Positions 39,426 through 52,844 of a DNA stretch of 64,000 bases are shown here, piece after piece. Both the position numbers and the translations under genes were made by a program. Within the stretch, counting starts at the first letter, position 1, and every line of letters begins with the position of its first letter. Source of the DNA: Microbacterium limosum (GTDB lineage: Bacteria; Actinomycetota; Actinomycetes; Actinomycetales; Microbacteriaceae); NCBI RefSeq assembly GCF_036324365.1, contig NZ_CP137080.1:1302001-1366000 (forward strand). Direction: 5' to 3'. The notes under the pieces were generated by a model. The model worked only from the letters and a program-made list of their open reading frames with translations, ran no database searches and was not told the origin of the DNA.

Positions 39426-39426
<1 letters not shown>
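38269..39426 (+). CDS. carA: Carbamoyl phosphate synthetase small subunit
   Basis: A 385-residue glutaminase subunit that supplies ammonia to CarB. The N-terminal CPSase domain begins [18 protein letters not shown] with [21 protein letters not shown]; the class I glutaminase domain has the nucleophile cysteine in [15 protein letters not shown] and the His-x-Glu pair in [16 protein letters not shown] 38269 chosen over the longer frame by the N-terminus and a four-base overlap. TAATG links it to carB. Confidence 0.98.
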
Positions 39427-42709
<3,283 letters not shown>

Positions 42710-42713
<4 letters not shown>

Positions 42714-43570
42714 GCGCACCCACCTTCGGGGACCGGGTGCGCGGGGCGATCGCGGCGCACGGGCACCTGTGCGTCGGGATCGACCCGCACCTGCACCTGC
42801 TCGAGGCATGGGGCCTGCCCGTGAGCGCCGACGGCGTGCGGCGGTTCGGCGAGCGCGTCGTGGATGCCGCGGCCGGGCGGGCGGGGATCGTCAAGCCCCA
42901 GGTGTCCTTCTTCGAACGATTCGGGTCCGCCGGCTTCGCCGCCCTGGAGGCGGTGCTGTCGGCGGCACGGGAGCGGGGGCTGATCACGATCGCGGACGCC
43001 AAGCGCGGCGACATCGGCACGACGATGGACGCGTATGCGGCCGCGTGGCTGCTCCCGGGATCGCCGCTCGAGGCGGATGCGCTCACCGTCTCCCCGTACC
43101 TGGGGGCGGGAGCGCTCGAGGGCACCCTGGCGCTGGCCGCGGCCCACGGCAAGGGTGTCTTCGTGCTGGCCGCGACGAGCAATCCGGAGGGCGCCGCGGT
43201 GCAGGGCGCGGCGGTCTCCGGCCGTGATGGCGTGCGCGACACCGTCGCCGGCAGGATCGTGCGGGAGGTCACGGCGTTCAACGCGGCGCACACCCCGGCC
43301 GGGTCCTGGGCCGGAGCGGGATTCGTCGTCGGTGCAACCGTGGACAGGCGCGCCGCCGGGCTTCCCGATACGATCGACCCCGTCGCCCCGATCCTCGCAC
43401 CCGGGTTCGGCCACCAGGGCGCCCGTCCGGAAGACCTCGAAGAGATCTTCGGGCCGTTGTCCCCGGCCGTCCTCGCGAGCGAGAGCAGAAGCATCCTCTC
43501 GGCCGGTCCGAAGGCACTGGAGGCAGCCATCGAGGCGACACGAGCACGCACGGGAGGCGCACGTGGCTGA
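42710..43570 (+). CDS. pyrF: Orotidine 5'-phosphate decarboxylase, type 2
   Basis: A 286-residue OMP decarboxylase of the longer type 2 subfamily found in actinobacteria. [15 protein letters not shown] at the start, [12 protein letters not shown], the catalytic Asp-Lys block [20 protein letters not shown] and LAATSNPEG are conserved. The last step to UMP; pyrD and pyrE are not in the window. The GTG overlaps the carB stop, and the 3' end overlaps the mIHF-gmk start by eight bases. Confidence 0.96.
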
Positions 43571-44495
43571 GACGGTTGAGCCGAAGACGGGTTCGTCGCG
43601 CCCGCCCGAGGTCGATCGGGCCGCCGCCTCGCGCAAGGCGGTCGCCGCTCGCCGGGAGCGCGCCGCGCTCAAGCGGGACGTGGCGACCCGCGTCATCAGC
43701 CCCCAGGAGATGCTGCGGCGCGCGTGGCGCGACGCGGATTCGGCCGCGGCCGCGATGCGCGTGCCCGACTTCCTCACGTGCATCCCGGCGATCGGCGAGG
43801 GCAAGCGCGACCGGATCCTCGCCGACCTGCGCATCTCGCCGGTCAAACGGCTCGGAGGGCTGGGAGCGCGCCAGCGGGTGGACCTGCAGACGTTCCTCGA
43901 CGACCGATTCCCCGAGCCCGCGGCGCGGCCCGGGCGCAGTCGCCTCGTCGTCCTCGCGGGGCCGACCGCCGTGGGCAAGGGCACGGTCGCCGCGCACATC
44001 CAGCAGCACCATCCCGAGATGCTCCTCTCCGTCTCCGCCACGACCCGGCCGCCGCGGCCGGGCGAGGAGCACGGCGTGCACTACTTCTTCGTCGACGACG
44101 CCGAGTTCGATCGGATGATCGCCGCCGGCGAGCTGCTCGAGCACGCGACGGTGCACAACCGTTTCCGCTACGGAACGCCCCGGGAGCCGATCGCGCGCGC
44201 GCTCGAGGAGGGCCGGAGCGTGCTGCTGGAGATCGACCTGCAGGGAGCGCGCCAGGTGCGGGCGGCCGATCCGTCGGCCATGCTCGTGTTCCTCCTCCCG
44301 CCCAGCTGGGACGAGCTGGTCACGCGGCTCATCGGCCGAGGCACGGAGGGGCCCGAGGAGCGAGCCCGCCGCCTGCGGACCGCGAAGCGCGAGCTCGCGG
44401 CGCAGAGCGAGTTCGACCACCGGGTCGTGAACGCGGATGTCGCGACGGCCGCTCGCGAGGTCGTCGCCCTCGTGCAGGCTCCCTCCACACCCTGA
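43563..44495 (+). CDS. gmk: Fusion of actinobacterial integration host factor (mIHF) and guanylate kinase
   Basis: A 310-residue protein. Residues about 20-115 match mIHF, the actinobacterial nucleoid protein: [18 protein letters not shown], a helix, then [20 protein letters not shown] and [14 protein letters not shown], the helix-two-turn-helix DNA-binding part. Residues about 127-310 are guanylate kinase: P-loop GPTAVGKGT from residue 133, [20 protein letters not shown] for GMP binding, and [13 protein letters not shown]. In many actinobacteria these are two adjacent genes; here there is one frame with no stop or start between. The kinase makes GDP from GMP; the first part presumably still binds DNA. 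Confidence 0.93.
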   Translation: MAETVEPKTGSSRPPEVDRAAASRKAVAARRERAALKRDVATRVISPQEMLRRAWRDADSAAAAMRVPDFLTCIPAIGEGKRDRILADLRISPVKRLGGLGARQRVDLQTFLDDRFPEPAARPGRSRLVVLAGPTAVGKGTVAAHIQQHHPEMLLSVSATTRPPRPGEEHGVHYFFVDDAEFDRMIAAGELLEHATVHNRFRYGTPREPIARALEEGRSVLLEIDLQGARQVRAADPSAMLVFLLPPSWDELVTRLIGRGTEGPEERARRLRTAKRELAAQSEFDHRVVNADVATAAREVVALVQAPSTP

Positions 44496-44569
44496 CTAGG
44501 GGCCGCGCCTGGGTTTCGTAAAGTTACACACGAATTCGGGTTCGCGGCGCCGTCCGGAACGATGAGTCT

Positions 44570-45415
44570 GTGTCCGCAACCGTCATCGACAGCCGCCCGT
44601 CGCTCCGCGCTGCTCCCGCGCGACGTGACGGAGTGCTGCTGGATGCCGTCTCCCGCACGTTCGGCACGGCACAGGGCGCACGCGATGTGCTCCGCGGTGT
44701 CGACCTCGAGGTGCCCGCGGGCGAGATCCTCGCCGTCGTCGGGCCCTCGGGCTGCGGCAAGTCCACGCTGCTGCGACTGCTCGGCGGTCTCGACGTCCCC
44801 ACGACCGGGACGATCCGCGTCTCCGGCGAGCCGGTGGCGGACACCGACGCCCGTACCGCCGTCGCCTTCCAGGAGCCGCGCCTCCTGCCGTGGCGCACGC
44901 TCGCGCAGAACATCGAGCTCGGCCTGCCGCGCGGTGCCCGGTCCGGCCGTTCCCGCGTCGCGGAGCTTCTCGACCTGGTCGGTCTGTCCCACGCCGCCGA
45001 TCAGAAGCCGCGTGAGGTCTCCGGCGGCATGGCGCAGCGCGCCTCGCTCGCCCGAGCCCTCGCGCGCAATCCGGAGGTGCTGCTGCTCGACGAGCCGTTC
45101 GGCGCCCTGGACGCCCTGACGCGGCTGCGCATGCAGGATCTGCTGCTGGATGTCCACTCCGCGCAGCCGACGACCGTCATCCTCGTCACGCATGACGTCG
45201 AGGAGGCCCTCTTCCTGGCCGATCGGGTGCTCCTGCTGCGCTCGATCGGGGACGACACGGCGGAGGGCTCGATCGCGCGCACGATCGCCGTCCCCGGGCA
45301 CCGCCCGCGCGACCGCGCCGACCGTGCCTTCACAGAGTTGCGCGCCGAGCTCCTGCAAGGGCTCGGCGTCGACACCCATCACCACACCCACGACAGCTCC
45401 GAGGAGACCCGATGA
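44570..45415 (+). CDS. ABC transporter ATP-binding protein, SsuB/TauB-type
   Basis: A 281-residue nucleotide-binding subunit. Walker A GPSGCGKSTLLRLLGG, Q-loop AFQEPRLLPWRT (PRLLPW is typical of sulfonate/taurine/nitrate importers), signature VSGGMAQRASLARAL, Walker B VLLLDEPFGALD and switch histidine LVTHDVEEAL. The C-terminal tail is His-rich (THHHTHDS). GTG 44570 is the only start with fitting context: AACGAT lies six bases before it, weakly like the leaderless promoters elsewhere. It overlaps the binding-protein gene by four bases. Confidence 0.92.
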   Translation: MSATVIDSRPSLRAAPARRDGVLLDAVSRTFGTAQGARDVLRGVDLEVPAGEILAVVGPSGCGKSTLLRLLGGLDVPTTGTIRVSGEPVADTDARTAVAFQEPRLLPWRTLAQNIELGLPRGARSGRSRVAELLDLVGLSHAADQKPREVSGGMAQRASLARALARNPEVLLLDEPFGALDALTRLRMQDLLLDVHSAQPTTVILVTHDVEEALFLADRVLLLRSIGDDTAEGSIARTIAVPGHRPRDRADRAFTELRAELLQGLGVDTHHHTHDSSEETR

Positions 45416-46452
45416 GCGCCATCATCCGCCGCACCGTACCTACGATCGCGATCGCGGGTGCGATGATGCTGATGGCGACGGGCTGCGTCGCGGGGGAGAA
45501 CGCCACGGCATCCGACTCCGGTGCCGCCGACGGGGCCCAGGAGTGGTCCACCGACACCCTGTCGATCGACTTCGCCACGTACAACCCGCTGAGCCTCATC
45601 ATCAAGGAGCAGGGCCTTCTGGAGGAGGCACTCGGCGAGGGCGTCACCGTCGAGTGGGTGCAGTCGGCCGGATCCAACAAGGCCAACGAGTTCCTCCGCG
45701 CCGGATCGATCGACGTCGGCTCCACCGCCGGCTCGGCGGCGCTGCTCGCTCGCGCGAACGGTTCGCCCATCCAGGTCATCGACATCTACTCGCAGCCGGA
45801 GTGGGCGGCGATCGTCGTTCCGGAGGGCAGCGACATCACATCGGTCGCCGACCTGGCCGGCAAGTCCGTCGCCGCCACCGCGGGCACCGACCCTTACTTC
45901 TTCCTGCTGCAGGCGCTCGAGACCGAGGGTCTGTCGGTCGATGACATCCAGGTGCAGAATCTGCAGCACGCCGACGGCCGGGCGGCCCTCGACGCCGGTT
46001 CGGTGGATGCGTGGTCGGGCCTCGACCCGATCATGGCGGCCGCCGAGGTCGAGTCGGGCGCGCAGCTGATCTACCGGAACGTCGACTTCAACTCCTACGG
46101 GTTCCTCAACGCGACCGAGGAGTTCATCACCGAGCACGCCGATGTCGCGCAGGTCGTCGTCGACGCCTACGAGGACGCCCGTGCCTGGGCGCTGGAGAAC
46201 CCGGAGGAGACCGCGGCCCTGCTCGCCGAGGTCGCGGGCATCGACATCGAGGTGGCGAACACCGTCATCCAGGAGCGTTCCAACCTCGACGTGAGCGGCG
46301 TCCCCGGTGAGGCGCAGCTGGATGTGCTCCGCGTCATCGCGCCGGTGCTCGTCGCCTCCGACGCCGTCCAGGGCGGTCAGGCGGAGATCGATCGTGCGCT
46401 CGACACCATCGTGAACGCGACGTTCGCCGAGAAGGCGACAGAGGGCCGATGA
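45412..46452 (+). CDS. ABC transporter substrate-binding lipoprotein, SsuA-like
   Basis: A 346-residue exported binding protein. Signal peptide with lipobox MATGC (lipidated Cys25), then a two-lobe periplasmic-binding fold with LSIDFATYNPLSLIIKEQG at the ligand pocket and RAGSIDVGSTAGSAALLAR, characteristic of the aliphatic sulfonate/nitrate/taurine family. Ligand is not certain; a sulfonate is favoured by the neighbouring sulfhydrylase gene. Located between the ATPase and permease genes with four-base overlaps on both sides. Confidence 0.9.
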   Translation: MSAIIRRTVPTIAIAGAMMLMATGCVAGENATASDSGAADGAQEWSTDTLSIDFATYNPLSLIIKEQGLLEEALGEGVTVEWVQSAGSNKANEFLRAGSIDVGSTAGSAALLARANGSPIQVIDIYSQPEWAAIVVPEGSDITSVADLAGKSVAATAGTDPYFFLLQALETEGLSVDDIQVQNLQHADGRAALDAGSVDAWSGLDPIMAAAEVESGAQLIYRNVDFNSYGFLNATEEFITEHADVAQVVVDAYEDARAWALENPEETAALLAEVAGIDIEVANTVIQERSNLDVSGVPGEAQLDVLRVIAPVLVASDAVQGGQAEIDRALDTIVNATFAEKATEGR

Positions 46453-47279
46453 CCTCCGCCCCCACCCGCACGAGCACGAGCCCGGACGCCCCCGCGCGTC
46501 CGGGCTCGGCGCCGCGTCCGTTCTGGGAACGACGCGCCGTCAGGGTCGTCGGCGGACTCGTCCTGCCCCTGGCGATCCTCGGCGTCTGGCAGGTCGTCAC
46601 GACGTCCGGACTCGTGCCGCCCTACCGACTGCCCCCGCCTGCCACCGTCCTCCAGGCGGCCGTCCAGCTCGCGGACAGCGGCGACCTCTGGATCCACATC
46701 GCGATCTCGGTGCAGCGCGTGCTGCTCGGCTTCGCGATCGGCTCGGTCGTCGGGCTCGCGGGTGCGGCCATCGTCGGGCTGACGAAGTCGGGCGACATCC
46801 TCCTCAGCCCGATCCTCGCGGCGTTCCGTGCGATCCCGTCGCTCGCGCTCGTGCCGCTGCTGCTGCTCTGGATGGGGATCGGCGAGGACTCGAAGGTCGC
46901 CCTCATCGCGATCGGGGCTTTCTTCCCCGTCTTCACGACTGTGAGCCTGGCGCTGCGCCAGGTCGATCCCCACTCGGTGGAGATGGCCCGCTCGTTCAGC
47001 CTGCGCGGGTTCTCCCTGTTCCGCACGGTGCAGCTGCCCTCCGTCGTGCCCGCCATCATGTCGGGGCTGCGGCTCGCGCTGGCGCAGTCCTGGCTCTTCC
47101 TCGTCGCCGCCGAGCTGATCGCGGCCTCCATGGGACTCGGCTGGCTCCTGACGGACTCGCAGTCCACGGGACGGGTGGACCGCATCCTTCTCGCGATCGT
47201 GCTGCTGGCGCTTCTCGGGACGCTGACCAACGGCATCCTGAGCGTCGTCCAGAAGTACCTGCTGCGCCGGTGGATCTGA
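46449..47279 (+). CDS. ABC transporter permease, SsuC-like
   Basis: A 276-residue inner-membrane permease of the binding-protein-dependent type. About six helices, including VVGGLVLPLAILGVWQVV at the start, and the EAA loop region VDPHSVEMARSFSLRGFSLFRTVQLPS that docks the ATPase. Ends the ABC operon; acetyl-CoA synthetase starts one base after its stop. Confidence 0.93.
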   Translation: MTSAPTRTSTSPDAPARPGSAPRPFWERRAVRVVGGLVLPLAILGVWQVVTTSGLVPPYRLPPPATVLQAAVQLADSGDLWIHIAISVQRVLLGFAIGSVVGLAGAAIVGLTKSGDILLSPILAAFRAIPSLALVPLLLLWMGIGEDSKVALIAIGAFFPVFTTVSLALRQVDPHSVEMARSFSLRGFSLFRTVQLPSVVPAIMSGLRLALAQSWLFLVAAELIAASMGLGWLLTDSQSTGRVDRILLAIVLLALLGTLTNGILSVVQKYLLRRWI

Positions 47280-47280
47280 C

Positions 47281-49314
47281 GTGAGCGATGCCGTCACGGG
47301 GAGCGCGGCTCCCACGGAGGAAGCACGCCTGGTCGAGACGCGTGCCTACCCGCCTTCCGAGGGCTTCGCGGCGCAGGCGAACGTGGGCGCCGACGCGTAC
47401 GCCGACGCCGCGGCCGACCCGATCGCCTTCTGGGAGGACGCTGCCCGCCGGCTCGACTGGGCGACGCCGTGGGATGCCCCGCACGAGTGGGAGCCGCCCG
47501 TGCGCGGCGACGACGGCGAGCTGTCCGTGCCCGCCGCACGCTGGTTCGTCGGCGGGCGCCTGAACGTCGCCTACAACTGCGTCGACCGGCACGTGGAGGC
47601 GGGGCGAGGGCAGAAGGTGGCGCTCCATTTCGAGGGCGAGCCGGGCGACCGGACGAGCGTGACCTACGCGGACCTGCAGCGCCGCGTCGCGCGGGCCGCG
47701 AACGGGTTGATCGCCCTCGGCATCCAGCCCGGCGACCGCGTCGTGGTCTACCTGCCGGTGCTCGTCGAGACCGTCGTCATCGCGCTGGCCTGCGCGCGCA
47801 TCGGCGCCGTGCACTCGCTCGTCTTCGGGGGATTCTCCGCCGAGGCGCTGCGGTTCCGCGTCGAGGACACCGGCGCGAAGCTGCTGGTGACCACCGACGG
47901 CCAGTACCGCCGCGGTGCCGCCGTGGAGGTCAAGTCCGCCGCCGACGAGGCGGTCGAGGGGCTCGCTCACGTCGAGCACGTCCTCGTGGTGCGCCGCACC
48001 GGCCAGGACGTGCCCTGGCGGGGCGGGCGCGACGTGTGGTGGCACGACGTCGTAGACACGGCATCCGACGTGCACGAGCCGCAGGCCTTCGACGCCGAGC
48101 ATCCCCTGTTCATCATCTACACCTCGGGCACGACCGGCAGGCCGAAGGGGCTCGTCCACACCGGTGGCGGGTACCTCGCCCATGCGAGCTGGGCCCACTG
48201 GGCGCACTTCGACGCCAAGCCGGACGACGTCCACTGGTGCACCGCCGACCTGGCGTGGGTCACGGCGCACACCTACGAGATCTACGGCCCGCTCTCCAAC
48301 GGCCTGACGCAGGTCATCTACGAGGGCACCCCCGACACCCCGCACCGGGAGCGGCACCTCGAGATCATCGAGCGCTACGGCGTGACCGTGTACTACACGG
48401 CGCCGACCCTCATCCGCACCTTCATGACGTGGTTCGGCGACACCCTGCCGGCCGGCCACGACCTCTCGTCGCTGCGCCTTCTCGGCACGGTCGGCGAGGC
48501 GATCAACCCCGCCGCGTGGGTCTGGTTCCGGGATGCGTTCGGGCGTGGCGAGCTGCCCGTCGTGGACACCTGGTGGCAGTCCGAGACCGGTGCGGCGATG
48601 ATCGCGCCGCTGCCCGGCGCGACGACCCTGAAGCCGGGCTCCGCCTCCGTGCCGCTCCCCGGCATCGACGCGGCCGTCGTCGACGAAGAGGGGCGGGAGG
48701 TCGCGCCGGGACGCTCGGGGACCCTCGTCGTGCGGCGGCCCTGGCCCGGGATGGCGCGCACCGTGTGGGGCGACCCGCGGCGGTATCGCGACTCGTACTG
48801 GGCCCAGTACGCCGGGCGCGGCGAGCACGGCGGCTTCTACGTCGCCGGCGATGGCGCGACGGTGGATGCCGACGGCTACGTCTGGATCCTCGGCCGACTC
48901 GACGACGTGCTGAACGTGTCGGGACACCGGATGTCGACGATCGAGATCGAATCCGCCCTCGTGGCGCATCCGTCGGTGGGGGAGGCCGGGGTGGCGGCGG
49001 TCGACGACCCCGTCACGGGTCACGCCGTGGCCGCCTTCGTGGTGGCCTCCGGCGCGGGCGACGTCGCTCCCGACGCGCTGCGCGCGCACGTCGCGCACGA
49101 GATCGGACCGATCGCGAAGCCCCGGCACCTCGTCGTCGTGCCCGAGCTGCCGAAGACCCGTTCGGGAAAGATCCTGCGCCGACTCCTCGCACAATTGTGG
49201 GAGGCTGAACGGGATCGCCGCGCCGGTCGCGACCCGCACCCTCTGGGCGACACCACCTCCCTCCAGAACCCCTGGGCGGTCGAGCAGATCGCCGCCGTCC
49301 TCGCCGACGCCTGA
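47281..49314 (+). CDS. acsA: Acetyl-CoA synthetase (AMP-forming)
   Basis: A 677-residue adenylate-forming enzyme turning acetate, ATP and CoA into acetyl-CoA. N-terminal AcsA-type domain (FWEDAARRLDW), the AMP signature YTSGTTGRPKGLVHT, the acyl pocket motif DTWWQSETG with the Trp that restricts to short acids, hinge GRLDDVLNVSGHR, and the C-terminal acetylation-regulated lysine in KTRSGKILRRLL. Propionate use cannot be excluded. It starts one base after the ABC permease stop and precedes metY, so its product may feed O-acetylhomoserine formation. Confidence 0.93.
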   Translation: MSDAVTGSAAPTEEARLVETRAYPPSEGFAAQANVGADAYADAAADPIAFWEDAARRLDWATPWDAPHEWEPPVRGDDGELSVPAARWFVGGRLNVAYNCVDRHVEAGRGQKVALHFEGEPGDRTSVTYADLQRRVARAANGLIALGIQPGDRVVVYLPVLVETVVIALACARIGAVHSLVFGGFSAEALRFRVEDTGAKLLVTTDGQYRRGAAVEVKSAADEAVEGLAHVEHVLVVRRTGQDVPWRGGRDVWWHDVVDTASDVHEPQAFDAEHPLFIIYTSGTTGRPKGLVHTGGGYLAHASWAHWAHFDAKPDDVHWCTADLAWVTAHTYEIYGPLSNGLTQVIYEGTPDTPHRERHLEIIERYGVTVYYTAPTLIRTFMTWFGDTLPAGHDLSSLRLLGTVGEAINPAAWVWFRDAFGRGELPVVDTWWQSETGAAMIAPLPGATTLKPGSASVPLPGIDAAVVDEEGREVAPGRSGTLVVRRPWPGMARTVWGDPRRYRDSYWAQYAGRGEHGGFYVAGDGATVDADGYVWILGRLDDVLNVSGHRMSTIEIESALVAHPSVGEAGVAAVDDPVTGHAVAAFVVASGAGDVAPDALRAHVAHEIGPIAKPRHLVVVPELPKTRSGKILRRLLAQLWEAERDRRAGRDPHPLGDTTSLQNPWAVEQIAAVLADA

Positions 49315-49342
49315 GCGACGCGCACCCCATCAGAGAGAAGAC

Positions 49343-50680
49343 ATGAGCGAAGACCACCGGTTCGGGTTCCGCACCCGCGCCCTGCACGCGGGCGGCACGC
49401 CCGACGCCGCCACGGGTGCCCGCGCGGTGCCGATCTATCAGACCTCGTCGTTCGTCTTCGACGACGCCGCGGATGCCGCGAACCTCTTCGCGCTGCAGAA
49501 GTACGGCAACATCTACTCGCGCATCGGCAATCCCACCGTCGCCGCGCTCGAGGAGCGTCTGGCCTCGCTCGAGGGCGGCATCGGAGCCGTCGCGACGGCA
49601 TCCGGGATGAGCGCGGAGTTCATCACGTTCGCGGCCCTCACGGGCGCGGGCGACCACGTCGTGGCCTCGGCGCAGCTCTACGGCGGCACGGTGACGCAGC
49701 TGGACGTGACGCTGCGGCGCTTCGGCGTCGACACGACGTTCGTCGCATCGAGCGACCCGGCCGACTACGCCGCCGCGATCCGGCCGGAGACGAAGGTGCT
49801 CTACGTCGAGACGATCGGCAACCCCTCCGGCGAGATCGCCGATATCGAGGGGCTCGCCGAGGTGGCACACGCCGCCGGCATCCCGCTCGTGGTGGACTCG
49901 ACGCTCGCGACGCCCTACCTGGCGCGTCCGCTCGAGCACGGCGCCGACATCGTCATCCACTCGGTGACGAAGTTCCTCGGCGGTCACGGGACGACCCTCG
50001 GCGGCGTCGTGGTGGAGAAGGGCACGTTCGACTGGGGCAACGGCAGGTTCCCCCAGATGACCGAGCCCGTCGCGTCGTACGGCGGCATCAGCTGGTGGGA
50101 CAACTTCGGCGAGTACGGGTTCCTCACCAAGCTGCGCTCCGAGCAGCTGCGCGACATCGGGCCCGCCCTGGCCCCCCACTCCGCCTTCCTGCTGCTGCAG
50201 GGCGTGGAGACCCTTCCGCAGCGGATCGACGCGCACCTCGCGAACGCCCGCATCGTCGCCGAATGGCTGGACTCGGACCCCCGCGTCTCGTTCGTCACGT
50301 GGGCGGGCCTGCCCGCACACCCGCACCGCGCCCGCGCCGAGAAGTACCTGCCGCTCGGTCCCGGCTCCGTCTTCGCGTTCGGGGTGCGCCCGACGGGCGA
50401 CTTCGACGCCGAGGAGCAGAGGCTCGCGGCCGCCCGGCGCACCGGCGAGGCGCTCATCGACTCGCTCCGCCTCGCCTCGCACCTCGCGAACATCGGGGAC
50501 GCCCGCACCCTCGTCATCCACCCGGCCTCGACGACGCACCAGCAGCTGAGTGCGGCGCAGCTCGTGACCGCGGGGGTGCCGGCGGATCTCATCCGCATCT
50601 CGGTGGGCCTCGAGGACGCCGAGGACATCCTGTGGGACCTCGACCAGGCTCTCACCGCAGCGACAGGAGTGACGCGTTGA
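49343..50680 (+). CDS. metY: O-acetylhomoserine sulfhydrylase (Cys/Met metabolism PLP enzyme)
   Basis: A 445-residue PLP enzyme of the gamma family that makes homocysteine from O-acetylhomoserine and sulfide. GFRTRALHAGG at the start, YSRIGNPTVAALEERLASLEGG, VDSTLATPYLARPLEHGADI and the PLP-lysine motif HSVTKFLGGHGT are present; about 430-445 residues is typical of MetY rather than the 380-400 of MetB/MetC. RBS AGAGAGAAG before ATG 49343. It overlaps the CoA-binding gene by four bases. Confidence 0.93.
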   Translation: MSEDHRFGFRTRALHAGGTPDAATGARAVPIYQTSSFVFDDAADAANLFALQKYGNIYSRIGNPTVAALEERLASLEGGIGAVATASGMSAEFITFAALTGAGDHVVASAQLYGGTVTQLDVTLRRFGVDTTFVASSDPADYAAAIRPETKVLYVETIGNPSGEIADIEGLAEVAHAAGIPLVVDSTLATPYLARPLEHGADIVIHSVTKFLGGHGTTLGGVVVEKGTFDWGNGRFPQMTEPVASYGGISWWDNFGEYGFLTKLRSEQLRDIGPALAPHSAFLLLQGVETLPQRIDAHLANARIVAEWLDSDPRVSFVTWAGLPAHPHRARAEKYLPLGPGSVFAFGVRPTGDFDAEEQRLAAARRTGEALIDSLRLASHLANIGDARTLVIHPASTTHQQLSAAQLVTAGVPADLIRISVGLEDAEDILWDLDQALTAATGVTR

Positions 50681-51240
50681 GCGCATCGTGCGAACTTCCC
50701 CCGCAGCCCGTCGTCGCGTGCGCCCTTCCGGGCGCGGCGGCCCCGGCTTCGTCGGAGCGGACCTGGCGGGCGCCCGGCGCCCAGGAGCGGTACGAGATCC
50801 TCCGGCGCGCGAAGTCCGTCGCGATCGTCGGCGCCTCCGAGAACGCCGCGCGCGCGAGCTTCTTCGTCGCGACGTACCTGCTCGGCTCGTCGCCGTACGA
50901 CGTCTACTTCGTCAATCCGCGGGCGAAGAGCATCCTCGGCCGGCCCGTCTACGCGTCGCTCGCGGACCTCCCCGTCGTGCCCGACATCGTCGACGTCTTC
51001 CGTCGGCACGACGACCTGCCCGGGGTCGCCCGCGAGGCCGTCGATGCGGGCGCGAGCGCCCTCTGGCTGCAGCTCGGCTCCTGGAACGAGGATGCCGCGG
51101 CCGTCGCCGAAGAGGCGGGGCTCGCGGTCGTCATGGACCGGTGCATCAAGATCGAGCACGCGCGCTTCCACGGGGGTCTGCACCTCGCGGGGTTCGACAC
51201 CGGCGTCATCAGCTCCCGGCGCCAGTTGCTGTCGCGCTGA
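50677..51240 (+). CDS. CoA-binding (YccU-like) protein, TTG start
   Basis: A 187-residue protein with a Rossmann-type CoA-binding domain: SVAIVGASENAARASFFVA, VYFVNPRAKSILGRPVYASL and the final MDRCIKIEHARF region match the YccU family. No enzymatic function is established; neighbours suggest a tie to sulfur or acyl-CoA metabolism. I place the start at TTG 50677: AGGAG sits 7 bases upstream, it overlaps the metY stop (TTGA), and no in-frame ATG or GTG gives a complete N-terminus. The first 30 residues are a Pro/Ala-rich extension. Confidence 0.87.
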   Translation: MSASCELPPQPVVACALPGAAAPASSERTWRAPGAQERYEILRRAKSVAIVGASENAARASFFVATYLLGSSPYDVYFVNPRAKSILGRPVYASLADLPVVPDIVDVFRRHDDLPGVAREAVDAGASALWLQLGSWNEDAAAVAEEAGLAVVMDRCIKIEHARFHGGLHLAGFDTGVISSRRQLLSR

Positions 51241-51275
51241 GGAGCGTCGAGCGGCGGGTCCCGTGCCGCGTCGCG

Positions 51276-51281
51276 TAGACT
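51276..51281 (+). promoter_or_regulatory. -10 element for rpoZ-metK
   Basis: TAGACT in the 134-base gap before rpoZ. The same 11-base string GTAGACTGGTC occurs before the HGxxPAAW gene (62617-62627), which supports it as a promoter element in this genome. The leader is about 85 bases long. Confidence 0.5.
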
Positions 51282-51374
51282 GGTCGGATGCCGTGAGGGG
51301 CGCGCTTCGCGCCGCCGGGCACCCGAGATTTCCGGAGCACTCGCGTCCGGACCCCCGATCGAGAGGATTCCGCC

Positions 51375-51644
51375 ATGGCCGGAACGAACCAGGGCATCAT
51401 CGAGCCCCCCATCGAGTCCCTTCTCAACAAGGTCGACGCGAACGGCGAGCCGATCTCGAAGTATCAGCTGGTGATCTTCGCGGCGCGCCGCGCCCGGCAG
51501 ATCAACGACTACTACTCCGACCTGCACGAGGGGAACCTCTTCGACAACGTCGGCCCGCTGGTCGACTCCTCCGTCGAGGACAAGCCCCTCACGATCGCGC
51601 TGCACGAGATCGCCGAGGACAAGCTGCGCCTGCGCTCCGCCTGA
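51375..51644 (+). CDS. rpoZ: DNA-directed RNA polymerase omega subunit
   Basis: An 89-residue polymerase assembly factor. It has the actinobacterial omega layout: [12 protein letters not shown], then [20 protein letters not shown], and [15 protein letters not shown] at the end. GAGAGGATT before the ATG is a reasonable ribosome site. It is followed four bases later by metK; in many relatives coaBC lies between them. Confidence 0.95.
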   Translation: MAGTNQGIIEPPIESLLNKVDANGEPISKYQLVIFAARRARQINDYYSDLHEGNLFDNVGPLVDSSVEDKPLTIALHEIAEDKLRLRSA

Positions 51645-51648
51645 TCCG

Positions 51649-52842
<1,194 letters not shown>

Positions 52843-52844
52843 GC

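Noticed and set aside
49314..49342. A riboswitch (SAM type) before metY or metK
   Set aside because: The gaps before metY (28 bases) and metK (4 bases) are too short, and the 134-base gap before rpoZ shows no SAM-aptamer pattern that I can see.
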